This document shows, piece after piece, positions 43,774 through 53,030 of a stretch of 64,000 nucleotides of DNA (positions within the stretch are counted from its first letter, which is position 1; each line of letters opens with the position of its first letter). The position numbers and the translations under genes were made by a program. Source of the stretch: Paraburkholderia agricolaris (GTDB lineage: Bacteria > Pseudomonadota > Gammaproteobacteria > Burkholderiales > Burkholderiaceae). The stretch lies in assembly GCF_009455635.1 (NCBI RefSeq), contig NZ_QPER01000002.1, forward strand, positions 2,666,001 through 2,730,000. Reading direction: 5' to 3'. The notes beneath the pieces are model-generated. The model searched no databases. It saw only the letters and a program-made list of their open reading frames with translations, and was not told the origin of the DNA.

Positions 43774-44072
43774 GGCTCTCGATTTCCCCGCTCTTTTGAT
43801 GGTGGAACAACCTGAGTGTCCCTGGGTATCAATACTCGCCGTCAAACACGGTAATGCACGAGCGCTATTCCGTCAAAGTTTCGCGTCTACAAAAAAAAAA
43901 GCGTGAAATGTGTTTGAAAAATTGCTAGCCTGCTTCTTACGTTTTGTTAAGCTTCATCCGGCGCATCGCTTGCCGGCGCCATTCGTTATTCCGTATCGCT
44001 AAATTTCTTCAGTGCCAATGAGAACTGGCCGCGTTTGATAAAGGGCCAGCAGCTTCACCTGAGAGAGAAGGG

Positions 44073-45314
44073 ATGATGAGTTCAGGAAAACGAGGCACGG
44101 TAACGGCTGCCCGCTCTACAGGCACGCCTGCCGCGAACCCGGTGCGTGCTACGCGCTATCGCAAACTACTCCTGTGGGGCAGCCTTCTCGTCATGCTTCC
44201 TGCATGCGTCGGCGCGGCAGTCAGTTGGGCAGTCACTTCGCACAATCAACCTCATGCGCAAGTCGTCTATGGCGACGGAGCGCATGGTCCGCTCGGCATG
44301 GCCTGGGTTCCCGGCGGACAGTTCCTGATGGGCAGCGATTCAAAGCAGGCACAACCCAACGAGCGTCCCGCGCACAAGGTACGCGTGCATGGTTTCTGGA
44401 TGGACCGTCATCACGTCACGAACGCCGAATTCCGGAGATTCGTTGAAGCGACCGGCTACATCACGACCGCCGAGAAGAAGCCCGATTGGGACACCTTAAA
44501 GGTGCAATTGCCGCCCGGCACGCCACGTCCGCCTGATAGCGCCATGGTTGCGGGGGCCATGGTCTTCGTCGGCACGAATCATCCGGTGCCGCTCGAAGAC
44601 TATTCGCAATGGTGGCGCTATGTGCCTGGCGCGAACTGGCGTCATCCCACCGGACCGGATAGCAATATCACCGGCAAAGACGATCATCCAGTTGTTCAGG
44701 TTTCCTACGAAGACGCGCAGGCCTATGCAAAATGGGTCGGCAAACGCCTGCCCACTGAAGCCGAATGGGAGTTCGCCGCGCGCGGCGGACTCGAACAGGC
44801 CACGTACGCCTGGGGCAATCAGTTCGCGCCGGACGGCAAGCAGATGGCCAACGTCTGGCAAGGCCAGCAGGTGCAGGCATTCCCGGTGGTCAGCCCCAAG
44901 GCGGGCGGTGCGCTCGGCACGAGTCCGGTCGGCACCTTCCCGGCGAACGGTTATGGACTCTCCGACATGACTGGCAACGCCTGGCAGTGGGTGGCCGACT
45001 GGTATCGCGCCGATCAGTTCCGGCGTGAAGCAGTGAGCACCAGCACAATCGACAACCCGGCCGGCCCGCGTGACTCATGGGACCCAGCCGATCAGGGCGT
45101 GCCCGTGAACGCCCCCAAGCGCGTGACACGCGGCGGCTCGTTCCTTTGTAATGAAACCTATTGCCTGAGCTACCGTCCGAGCGCCCGGCGCGGCACCGAC
45201 CCCTACAACAGCATGTCGCATCTCGGTTTTCGTCTGGTGATGGACGAAGACACCTGGAAGCAACCGCTTGCACATCAAGCGTCGGCCCGCGCAGTAGGCG
45301 CGGACGGAAGCTAG
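44073..45314 (+). CDS. Formylglycine-generating enzyme (FGE, SUMF1 family)
   Basis: 413 residues. FGE fold markers WVPGGQFLMGSD, HHVTNAEFRRFVEATGY, RLPTEAEWEFAARGG and GNAWQWVADWY are present, and the catalytic pair Cys359/Cys364 in GGSFLCNETYC has the same five-residue spacing as in human FGE. The enzyme uses O2 and Cu to oxidise the active-site Cys of sulfatases to formylglycine. An N-terminal hydrophobic segment (LLLWGSLLVMLPACVGAAV) suggests membrane anchoring or export, which is odd because bacterial FGE normally acts before sulfatase export. A Cys-type sulfatase lies two genes downstream. Confidence 0.93.
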   Translation: MMSSGKRGTVTAARSTGTPAANPVRATRYRKLLLWGSLLVMLPACVGAAVSWAVTSHNQPHAQVVYGDGAHGPLGMAWVPGGQFLMGSDSKQAQPNERPAHKVRVHGFWMDRHHVTNAEFRRFVEATGYITTAEKKPDWDTLKVQLPPGTPRPPDSAMVAGAMVFVGTNHPVPLEDYSQWWRYVPGANWRHPTGPDSNITGKDDHPVVQVSYEDAQAYAKWVGKRLPTEAEWEFAARGGLEQATYAWGNQFAPDGKQMANVWQGQQVQAFPVVSPKAGGALGTSPVGTFPANGYGLSDMTGNAWQWVADWYRADQFRREAVSTSTIDNPAGPRDSWDPADQGVPVNAPKRVTRGGSFLCNETYCLSYRPSARRGTDPYNSMSHLGFRLVMDEDTWKQPLAHQASARAVGADGS

Positions 45315-45401
45315 AACGCACTGCCCCTTTGAGTTGGTCGCGTTTCCCCCGCGGGCTATCGCTCGCGGGTCGTGAAATCGTGCAAACGGAATGGAGGTCG
45401 G

Positions 45402-46514
45402 ATGCAGTCGAACTATCAATCGAGGTGGACGCAATCCGCGAGGGACACCATCCGCCCGGTGTTCAGGTCGGTGTTCAGATCGACGCTCAGGTCGGCGTTC
45501 GGCGTTGCCCTGCTCACACTCGGCGTCGCGCTAGGTACCGCCGGCTGCACGACGCCCGGCAGTACAAACGCAGCGCCGCCGGCCGTCAATTCGAGCGCCG
45601 CGCTGCCATCGTGGCGCGACGGAGCGGCCCGGCAGACCATCCAGAAGTTCGTCGCCGACGTCACCCGTGAAGGTTCGCCAAACTATGTGCCGCCCGACAG
45701 GCGCATCGCCGTGTTCGACAACGACGGCACGCTCTGGAGCGAGCAGCCGCTATATTTCCAGTTCGCCTTCATGCTCGAGCAGGTGACAGCCGCAGCGCCG
45801 AAGCATCCCGAATGGAAGAACAATCCGGCCTTCAAGGCACTGGTCGCCAAAGACTACGCCGCGCTCGCGAGCCAGCAGAAGCAGGTGCTGCAACTGGTCG
45901 CGCTCGCCAATAGCGGCATGACCGTGGACGAGTACGACAAGACCATCCGCGACTGGCTGGCCAGCGCCCGGCATCCGAAATTCAACCGCCCCTACACCGA
46001 CCTCGTCTATCAGCCGCAACTCGAGTTGCTCGCCTATCTGCGCGCCAACGGCTTCAAGACCTTCATCGTGTCGGGCGGCACGATCGAATTCATGCGGCCG
46101 TGGGTCGAGAAGGCGTACGGCATTCCGCCCGATCAGGTGATCGGTTCGAGCCAGGTCGTGCAATACCAGCTGCGTGACGGTCAGGGCACGCTGGTGCGTC
46201 AGCCGAAAATCGATTTCGTCGACGACGGTCCCGGCAAGCCGGTCGGCATCTATCGAAATATCGGCCGCAAGCCCATTCTCGCATTCGGCAACTCGGACGG
46301 CGATCTGCAGATGCTGCAGTACACCGCGTCCGGCAGCGGCCCGCACCTCGCGCTGCTGGTGCATCACGACGACGCCGTGCGCGAATTCGCGTACGACCGC
46401 ACATCGAAGATCGGCAAGCTCGACAAGGCCTGGGACGAAGCGATTGCCGACGGCTGGACCGTGGTCAGCATGAAGGACGACTGGAAAACCATCTATCCCG
46501 CGCCGAAGCAATAG
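45402..46514 (+). CDS. HAD-superfamily phosphatase-like lipoprotein
   Basis: 370 residues from the ATG at 45402, preceded by GGAGG. A basic N terminus with repeated FRS units leads to a lipoprotein signal (TLGVALGTAGCTT). The HAD motifs are FDNDGTLW (DxDGT nucleophile), FIVSGGTIEFMRPW, and AFGNSDGDLQML, so it should be a phosphohydrolase of the phosphoserine phosphatase group at the cell envelope. It is placed between FGE and its sulfatase, 87 bp after the former. Its link to sulfate-ester use is inference. Confidence 0.87.
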   Translation: MQSNYQSRWTQSARDTIRPVFRSVFRSTLRSAFGVALLTLGVALGTAGCTTPGSTNAAPPAVNSSAALPSWRDGAARQTIQKFVADVTREGSPNYVPPDRRIAVFDNDGTLWSEQPLYFQFAFMLEQVTAAAPKHPEWKNNPAFKALVAKDYAALASQQKQVLQLVALANSGMTVDEYDKTIRDWLASARHPKFNRPYTDLVYQPQLELLAYLRANGFKTFIVSGGTIEFMRPWVEKAYGIPPDQVIGSSQVVQYQLRDGQGTLVRQPKIDFVDDGPGKPVGIYRNIGRKPILAFGNSDGDLQMLQYTASGSGPHLALLVHHDDAVREFAYDRTSKIGKLDKAWDEAIADGWTVVSMKDDWKTIYPAPKQ

Positions 46515-46634
46515 ACACACGCTTGAGGACGCGAGAGAGCGCGAGCCGCGTACAGGTTGCGGCCGCGACGAGGCAACCCGCGCGCAAGGAACGCGTAACG
46601 GGTGAACCGAAGTCAACTCCATTGGAGCGACACG

Positions 46635-48317
46635 ATGAGAATGTTCCTGCGAAAGGGGCGCTACGCAGCCGGGGCGACAGTTATCGCACTTGCCGCGTTC
46701 GCTGCATTGATTCTTCCATCCATCAACGCGCCCGCGCAGACTCAGGCGCCGGCCAAACCGGCGCCCACGAGCGCACCACCACCGGCCGCCAAAACATCGG
46801 CGAAACCCAACATTCTCGTGATTTTCGGCGACGACGTCGGGCAAGGGAATATTAGTGCGTACACGCGTGGGGTCGTCGGCTACAGAACGCCCAATATCGA
46901 TCGCATTGCTAATGAAGGAATGATCTTCACGGACTACTACGCCGAAAATAGCTGTACGGCGGGGCGCTCTTCGTTCATTACCGGCCAGACGCCGTTGCGC
47001 ACGGGGCTGTCCAAGGTCGGCGCGCCAGGTGCACCGGTCGGTTTGCAGAAAGGCGATATCACGATTGCGCAAGCGCTCAAATCGCTCGGCTACGCGACCG
47101 GCCAGTTCGGCAAGAACCACCTGGGCGACAAGAACGAGTACCTGCCCACCAACCACGGCTTCGACGAATTCTATGGCAACCTGTATCACCTGAATGCCGA
47201 AGAAGAACCCGAACGTCCGTACTGGCCAAAGGATAAGAACGATCCGTACGTCAAGAATTTCTCGCCGCGCGGGGTCATTCACAGCACGTCCGACGGCAAG
47301 GTTCAGGACACCGGCCCGCTCACCGCCAAACGGATGGAAACCATCGACGACGAAACCGGCGCTCATGCGGAAGAATTCATCCGCAAGCAGGCGAAGACCG
47401 GCACGCCCTTCTTCGTCTGGATGAACTACACCCGTATGCACGTCTTCACGCACGTGCGGCCTGAATTCAGAGGCAAGAGCGGCATGCCCGGCAATGAATA
47501 CGCCGACGGCATGTGGGAGCACGATCAGGACGTCGGCAAACTGCTCAAGCTGCTGGACGATCTGAATATTTCCAAAAACACCATCGTCGTGTACACGACC
47601 GACAACGGGCCGAATCAATTTTCGTGGCCTGACGCGGCGACCACACCGTTCCGCAGCGAGAAGGACTCCAACTGGGAGGGCGCATTCCGGGTCCCGGCGA
47701 TGGTGCGATGGCCGGGCCATATCAAGCCGGGCGAAACGTCCAACCAGATGTTCTCGGGGCTCGACTGGTTCCCCACCCTGCTCGCTGCTGCCGGCGACGG
47801 CGGCGTGAAGGACCGGCTCCTGAAGGGATGGGCACCCAAGTCGGGCGGCGCGAACTTCAAGGTTCACCTCGACGGCTACAACCAGTTGCCCTTCCTGACT
47901 GGGCAGACCACCAAGGACCCGCGTACCGAGTTCTACTATTTCGACGACGACGGACAACTGGTCGCGATGCGCTGGGATCAGGACGGCAATGCGTGGAAGG
48001 CGGTCTTCTGCGAGCAGCGCGCGAAGGGCAACCTGAACATCTGGCAGGACCCGTTCGTCTGTCTGCGTCTGCCGAAGATCTTCAACCTGCGTATGGATCC
48101 TTATGAGCGCGCGGATATCACGTCGGATCAGTACAACGACTGGCTCACGAAGAACGCCTATCTGACCGGCATCGCCACCATGAAAGCGTCGACGTTCCTG
48201 CAGAGCTTCGTCGACTATCCGCCAAGCCAGCGGCCCGCGAGCTTCAGCGTGGACGGCGTGCGCCGACAGGTCGACAAGAAGATCGACGAGTCCTTCAGGA
48301 AGCGCGGACTCGAGTAA
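46635..48317 (+). CDS. Type I arylsulfatase, Cys-type
   Basis: 560 residues from the ATG at 46635 with GGAG upstream. A signal peptide and Pro/Ala-rich linker are followed by NILVIFGDDVGQG (metal-binding Asp pair, 66-67), the formylglycine motif CTAGR with Cys107 in ENSCTAGRSSFITGQ, and the later DNGPNQF metal site. It hydrolyses sulfate esters in the periplasm after Cys107 is converted to formylglycine, presumably by the FGE encoded at 44073-45314. CTAGR instead of CxPSR is a variant of the motif. A tight GC hairpin follows. Confidence 0.93.
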   Translation: MRMFLRKGRYAAGATVIALAAFAALILPSINAPAQTQAPAKPAPTSAPPPAAKTSAKPNILVIFGDDVGQGNISAYTRGVVGYRTPNIDRIANEGMIFTDYYAENSCTAGRSSFITGQTPLRTGLSKVGAPGAPVGLQKGDITIAQALKSLGYATGQFGKNHLGDKNEYLPTNHGFDEFYGNLYHLNAEEEPERPYWPKDKNDPYVKNFSPRGVIHSTSDGKVQDTGPLTAKRMETIDDETGAHAEEFIRKQAKTGTPFFVWMNYTRMHVFTHVRPEFRGKSGMPGNEYADGMWEHDQDVGKLLKLLDDLNISKNTIVVYTTDNGPNQFSWPDAATTPFRSEKDSNWEGAFRVPAMVRWPGHIKPGETSNQMFSGLDWFPTLLAAAGDGGVKDRLLKGWAPKSGGANFKVHLDGYNQLPFLTGQTTKDPRTEFYYFDDDGQLVAMRWDQDGNAWKAVFCEQRAKGNLNIWQDPFVCLRLPKIFNLRMDPYERADITSDQYNDWLTKNAYLTGIATMKASTFLQSFVDYPPSQRPASFSVDGVRRQVDKKIDESFRKRGLE

Positions 48318-48340
48318 GACGTAGTGTGATGTCGTGCAGT

Positions 48341-48370
48341 TGCGTCCGCCGGCTTCGGCCGGCGGACGCA
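48341..48370 (+). terminator. 13-bp hairpin with UUCG tetraloop
   Basis: TGCGTCCGCCGGC (48341-48353) pairs perfectly with 48358-48370 around a TTCG loop closed by C-G, the very stable cUUCGg tetraloop. No T-run follows (AGCGCTTC comes next). It lies 23 bp after the sulfatase stop and probably ends or protects that transcript. Confidence 0.6.
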
Positions 48371-48434
48371 AGCGCTTCAAGCCACGTCAAACCGGTCCGG
48401 AATCAGTTCACCCTCTCCCGACGCACATCGCCCC

Positions 48435-51083
48435 ATGACTCAAACGCTGGCCAACCGTGCCAAAAGCTCACGCCGTGAGCGCCGTGCACATGAACGCGCG
48501 CAGCGTCGCGACGACACACACCTGCAGGAGACCGGCAACCACGCCGCCAATCAGCGTTTGCAGATTGCGTGGCCGTTGCTGCTGCTGTTCGCCTCCGGTG
48601 CAGCGTCGCTGATTTACCAGGTTTTATGGATCAAGCAACTCGCGCTGGTGGTCGGCGTTGAGGTGCAAGCCGTCACCACCGGCGTCAGTGCTTTTTTTGC
48701 GGGTCTTGCATTAGGCGGCTGGGTCTTCGGCAGGTTGGCGGACCGGCTTCTTCGACCGTTGCGTCTGTACGCGCTGCTCGAAGCGGGCGTGCTGGTGCTG
48801 GCCGTCGCCAGCACGTGGCTGCTGCCGCACGCCGCCGCACCGTTTGCGTTGCTGCAGGATCGGATCGGACCGCTGGCGTGGGCCATCCCCTTCGTCCTGG
48901 TCGGCTTGCCCGCCATCCTGATGGGCGGCACGCTGCCCGTGCTGATGCGCGCGCTGTGCCCCGCCGCGGCCAATATAGGCCGCGCCGGCGCCCGTCTTTA
49001 TGCAGCCAATACGGCCGGCGCGATTGCCGGCACGCTGGCCGCGAGTTTTGTCCTGATCCCCTGGCTCGGCGTGCTGGGCAGTGCCTGCGCCGCGGCCACG
49101 CTGAATGCCGGTGCGGCACTCGTTGCCGCATTGCTCGGGCGCACCCAGCAGGCTTTGGTGCCGGCAGCCGGGTCGTCCGCACCGGCCATCGCTTCAGGGC
49201 AGTCTTTCGGGGATGTCACGCATGGCGCGTCCTCACCGGCTCCCGTGCTCGCGTCGAAGGGCCGCCTTGCGCTCGCGCTCTACGCGATCGCCGGCGGCGT
49301 CGCGCTCGGTTACGAGGTCGTATGGTCGCAAGTGATCGTGCAGTTCATCAGCACGCGCAGTTTCGCCTTCGCCGTGGTGCTGGCCACCTATCTGCTGGGC
49401 CTCGCGCTCGGCAGCGCACTGGCGTCGCGTCATGCCGATCGGACGCGCGATCCGTGGGGCGCGTTCGCGGTGCTGATCGTATCGGCCGGACTGGTCGCGC
49501 TGCTGGAAATCGCCGTGCTGGGCAACGCATTGCTGCACTGGCAAAGTCTCGTGCGCAATGCGGTATCCGGTGCCACCGGCAGTCTGTTGACGGCCATGTG
49601 CGCGGGCTTCGCCGTAGCAGCCCTATGCATCGTTTTTCTCCCTACTCTGCTACTGGGCGCGGCCTTCCCCTTCGCGTTGCGTCTCAACGTGGACAACCGT
49701 CACACGGGGCGCGACGTCGGCGCCGTCGTGGCGCTCAATACCGCCGGGGGGATCGCCGGTACCCTGCTGAGCGGTTTCGTGCTCGTCCCGAAGCTGGGCC
49801 TCATTCACACGCTCGCGGCGCTTGCCATCCTCGCGGCCGCCGTCAGTCTCGCCGCCGTGCTGCGCGGCCCGGACGTGCGGCCGTTCGCTCGCTGGAGCGT
49901 ACCGGTCCTTGCCGTGCTCGCGCTCGTCACCATGATCGTGACGCCATCCGACCGGCTCGCCACCCTGCTCGCCGACTCACGCGGCGGCAATCTGAGCTTC
50001 TACGAAGAGAGCGCGGGAGGCACGGTGGCCGTCGTCGAACAACATGCCGGCCAGCGGCAATTCCGGCGGCTCTATATTCAGGGTGTCTCCAACTCCGGCG
50101 ACACCCTGAGTTCGCTCCGATACATGCGCCTGCAAGCGCTACTGCCTTTGATCATCCATCGCGAGACCCCGCGTACGGCGTTGGTTATCGGACTCGGCAC
50201 CGGTATCACCGGCGGTGCGCTGCTCACCTGGCCTGGGCTGGAACACCGCACGGTCGCTGAACTATTGCCAGCCGTTGTGCGCGCCGCGCCGCAGTTCAAG
50301 GGCAATTACGCGATGAGCACCGATCCGCGCATGGATATCCGCATGCGTGATGGACGGCGCGAACTGCTGCGCAATGCCGAACACTACGACCTGATCACGC
50401 TCGAGCCGCCGCCGCCCTCGGCCGCGGGTATCGTCAATCTGTACTCCACGGACTTCTACCGCCTGGCGGCGTCGCGCTTGCAGCAAGGCGGCATCGTCGC
50501 GCAATGGCTGCCGTTGCCGACCCAGAATGAAGAGGACACGCGCTCGCTGATCCAGAGTTTCATCCAGGTGTTTCCGCACGCCGCGTTGTGGACCACGGAG
50601 CTGCACGAGATGATGCTGGTCGGCTCAATGCAGCCGCTCGAACTGGACGTGCCGCGAATCGAAGCGCGCTTCGCGCAACCGCAGGTCGCGGCGGCACTGC
50701 GAGAAGTAGGCATTGCATCGCCGGCGGCGCTGCTGGCCACCTGGATCACCGACCGCGCCGGCCTCGCGTACTACGCCGCGGACGCCCAAGCGGTGACCGA
50801 CGACCAGCCGCGCATCGAATACGCCACGTGGGTTCGCGAGGACGCCTTCCCTACGACGCTGACCCACCTGCTGGCACTTCGAACGGCCCCGCCATTGCAA
50901 GGTGCCGACGATGCATTGCGCGCCGCCATGGAAAACTCGCGCAATGCATTGCAGAGTTTCTATTCGGCCGGACTGGATGCCTACAAAGGCGACCGGCACG
51001 CCTGGGCGCAGGACATCGGCGATGCCGTGCGCGCGGACCCGGACAACGCTTACTACCGGTGGCTCATCGGCGACGCTAACTAG
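48435..51083 (+). CDS. Fused MFS-like/spermidine-synthase-like membrane protein
   Basis: 882 residues. A basic N terminus, then about fourteen hydrophobic helices (45-510) and a C-terminal spermidine-synthase-like Rossmann domain with VIGLGTGITGGALLTWPG (SAM-type site) and HYDLITLEPPPPSAAG. In real spermidine synthases that last segment carries the catalytic Asp in a DSTDP-like motif; here it reads LEPPPP, as in other fused proteins, so polyamine synthesis is doubtful. Function of the family is unknown; an aminopropyl- or methyl-type transfer to an exported molecule is possible. It is 117 bp after the sulfatase, across a hairpin. Confidence 0.87.
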   Translation: MTQTLANRAKSSRRERRAHERAQRRDDTHLQETGNHAANQRLQIAWPLLLLFASGAASLIYQVLWIKQLALVVGVEVQAVTTGVSAFFAGLALGGWVFGRLADRLLRPLRLYALLEAGVLVLAVASTWLLPHAAAPFALLQDRIGPLAWAIPFVLVGLPAILMGGTLPVLMRALCPAAANIGRAGARLYAANTAGAIAGTLAASFVLIPWLGVLGSACAAATLNAGAALVAALLGRTQQALVPAAGSSAPAIASGQSFGDVTHGASSPAPVLASKGRLALALYAIAGGVALGYEVVWSQVIVQFISTRSFAFAVVLATYLLGLALGSALASRHADRTRDPWGAFAVLIVSAGLVALLEIAVLGNALLHWQSLVRNAVSGATGSLLTAMCAGFAVAALCIVFLPTLLLGAAFPFALRLNVDNRHTGRDVGAVVALNTAGGIAGTLLSGFVLVPKLGLIHTLAALAILAAAVSLAAVLRGPDVRPFARWSVPVLAVLALVTMIVTPSDRLATLLADSRGGNLSFYEESAGGTVAVVEQHAGQRQFRRLYIQGVSNSGDTLSSLRYMRLQALLPLIIHRETPRTALVIGLGTGITGGALLTWPGLEHRTVAELLPAVVRAAPQFKGNYAMSTDPRMDIRMRDGRRELLRNAEHYDLITLEPPPPSAAGIVNLYSTDFYRLAASRLQQGGIVAQWLPLPTQNEEDTRSLIQSFIQVFPHAALWTTELHEMMLVGSMQPLELDVPRIEARFAQPQVAAALREVGIASPAALLATWITDRAGLAYYAADAQAVTDDQPRIEYATWVREDAFPTTLTHLLALRTAPPLQGADDALRAAMENSRNALQSFYSAGLDAYKGDRHAWAQDIGDAVRADPDNAYYRWLIGDAN

Positions 51084-51160
51084 GTGCCGCGTAAGCGTAC
51101 GTGAGCCGGGCTCGACAGACGCGCCGTCTTTTCGACTGCTGCCGATCGCACTTGAATTTA

Positions 51161-51174
51161 AGAACGATCAGTCT
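51161..51174 (+). promoter_or_regulatory. Candidate TetR operator upstream of its own gene
   Basis: AGAACGATCAGTCT shares GAACGATC with the palindrome at 51839-51850 and lies 15 bp before the TetR-family start codon, where it would allow autorepression. Confidence 0.5.
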
Positions 51175-51189
51175 TAATATAGTTTCACC

Positions 51190-51819
51190 ATGAGACGCCC
51201 CTCCTCTTCTACCCGCCCCTCCACGCCGCTGTCCGAACGTGGACGGCCGCGCGAATTCGATCTTGACGAAGTCACCGGAATTGCCGGCAAAGTCTTCTGG
51301 GAACAGGGCTACCATGCCACGTCGATTGAATCCTTATGTCAGTCCACGGGTCTTTTCCGTGCCAGCCTCTACAGCACGTTTGGCGACAAGCACGGGCTTC
51401 TTGTCGCTGCCTTCGACCGTTACGCGGAAGGCGCCATTGCTCGCCTGAAAGAACGGCTAGCCGTCGATCTGCCGCCGCGGGAAGCACTTCGCGAGGCTTT
51501 GCTGCATTACACCGAGGTCGCCAGCAAACTGTCGGGACGCCACGGATGCCTCATCACGAACGCCGCCATCGAGATGCTGCCGGCCGACGAGGCTTTGCGC
51601 CCGCACATCGAAACCACATTGAGACGTATCGCCTCCCATCTTGTGGCCGCCGTGGTCCGGGGCCAGCAGGCGGGGGAATTCAGCGCGGAGCTCGACGAGC
51701 AGTCTGTCGGCAACTTCCTGCTCTGCATGGTTCAGGGCTTGCGGGTACTAGGCAAAGTGAATGTCAGTAAGAGCGAACTGGTGTCGATCGTCGACATGAC
51801 GATGCGAGCGCTGGTCTAA
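51190..51819 (+). CDS. TetR-family transcriptional repressor
   Basis: 209 residues. After a Ser/Pro/Arg-rich leader comes the TetR helix-turn-helix: FDLDEVTGIAGKVFWEQGYH, SIESLCQSTGLFRASLYSTF and GDKHGLLVAAF. The C-terminal ligand domain includes GCLITNAAIEML, with a cysteine typical of the subgroup that controls drug or aldehyde-responsive genes. It precedes the EamA exporter by 31 bp, and matching operator sequences stand before both genes, so it most likely represses itself and the exporter. Confidence 0.92.
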   Translation: MRRPSSSTRPSTPLSERGRPREFDLDEVTGIAGKVFWEQGYHATSIESLCQSTGLFRASLYSTFGDKHGLLVAAFDRYAEGAIARLKERLAVDLPPREALREALLHYTEVASKLSGRHGCLITNAAIEMLPADEALRPHIETTLRRIASHLVAAVVRGQQAGEFSAELDEQSVGNFLLCMVQGLRVLGKVNVSKSELVSIVDMTMRALV

Positions 51820-51838
51820 AAAATTTTGCTTATTTCTG

Positions 51839-51850
51839 GAACGATCGTTC
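51839..51850 (+). promoter_or_regulatory. Perfect palindrome adjoining the EamA start codon
   Basis: GAACGATCGTTC is self-complementary and ends at the base before the ATG at 51851. It occupies the place of the ribosome binding site region (only GGA at 51838-51840 is recognisable). A repressor bound here would block transcription elongation into, or mask, the exporter gene. Confidence 0.6.
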
Positions 51851-52870
51851 ATGAATAAATCCATCGAATTTTTGGCCACGCCGGTGCCGGCCGCTGCTGC
51901 CCAACCGGTTAGCCAGGCTGCGCAGTCGAACCATGGCGGCTACTGGAAGGGCGTCGCGTTTTGCGTATTGGCGACCGTCTTGATGGGCATCATGTTTCCC
52001 GTGATGACGAGCGCCCTCGTGCATGTCGACCCGTTCACGTTCACGTCGCTCAGATACCTGATCGCCGGTGCAGCGTTCCTTGCCCTGCTATTGGCGAGAG
52101 AAGGCACGAACGCGCTGAAGGCGAATGGGGAATCGCTGGCATTGGCGTGGCTGCTCGGATCGGTCGGCTTTTGCGGATTCGGATCCTTCGTCTTTCTGGG
52201 GCAGCAACTGGCGGGGCGCGAAGGCGCGCTGACTGCCTCGATCATGATGGCGACGCAGCCGATGATGGGCCTGCTCGTCAACGCGATCGTGCGCAAACGC
52301 CGGCCGCCACTCTATTCTTTTCTATTTATCCTGATGTCGTTCGCCGGCGTCTCGCTTGTGGTGACCAAAGGGAATATCGCAGCCGTTCTGCGTGAACCGC
52401 AGCATTATTCGGCGAATGCGTTAATCGTTCTCGGCGCGCTGTGCTGGGTGATATACACCTTTAGCGCATCTCACTTCAAAAACTGGTCCGCACTCAAATA
52501 CACGACCATCACCACCTGGCTCGGACTCACCACGATTATTGGACTGAACGTGTTGCTGTTTGCGCTTCACGTTGTGCCGGTGCCATCGGCAGGCGCGTTG
52601 CACGCAATCGTCCCGCACCTTCTCTATATGGGTCCAATCGCCGGCTTTCTCGCCATCCTGTTCTGGAACATGGGTAACAGGATTCTCACCCCGCTCAACG
52701 GCGTTCTGTTCATGGACGTATTACCGGTGACGACTTTCGTCGTGTCTTCGCTGACCGGTGTGGTCCCGGGACATTGGCAAATCGCCGGCGCATGCATGAC
52801 CGGCGCCGCGCTGATTTTCAACAATCTCTACTTGCGACGCCAGGCTCGGCGGCCTGTGCCGCAAAATTAG
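51851..52870 (+). CDS. EamA-family (DMT superfamily) exporter
   Basis: 339 residues with about ten hydrophobic helices arranged in two EamA repeats; conserved pieces include FTFTSLRYLIAGAAFLALLL and, in the second half, YMGPIAGFLAILFWNMGNRI. DMT transporters export metabolites or amino acids across the inner membrane. It starts directly after the TetR-type palindrome and lies 31 bp after the repressor gene. The substrate is not determinable. The 160 bp that follow show nothing I can identify. Confidence 0.9.
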   Translation: MNKSIEFLATPVPAAAAQPVSQAAQSNHGGYWKGVAFCVLATVLMGIMFPVMTSALVHVDPFTFTSLRYLIAGAAFLALLLAREGTNALKANGESLALAWLLGSVGFCGFGSFVFLGQQLAGREGALTASIMMATQPMMGLLVNAIVRKRRPPLYSFLFILMSFAGVSLVVTKGNIAAVLREPQHYSANALIVLGALCWVIYTFSASHFKNWSALKYTTITTWLGLTTIIGLNVLLFALHVVPVPSAGALHAIVPHLLYMGPIAGFLAILFWNMGNRILTPLNGVLFMDVLPVTTFVVSSLTGVVPGHWQIAGACMTGAALIFNNLYLRRQARRPVPQN

Positions 52871-53030
52871 CGCGCCAAACACGTTCCACCCAAAGTCGGA
52901 AGGCTGGCCTTTGCCATCTTGACGCCCTGGTGCCTTGACACCTGCCTGATGCAGCCGGCCAACCCGGGAGGCCGCAGACGGACCACCGTGGGCCACGGCA
53001 TGCCAACGCGCGCCGTGGCCGCGAACCGCC

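Noticed and set aside
43885..43925. A10 run before the FGE gene as a terminator
   Set aside because: No stem precedes the run on either strand; it is more likely part of an AT-rich promoter region.
45750..48380. 876-codon minus-strand open frame across the HAD and sulfatase genes
   Set aside because: It is antisense to two well-supported genes, with no recognisable domain and biased composition.
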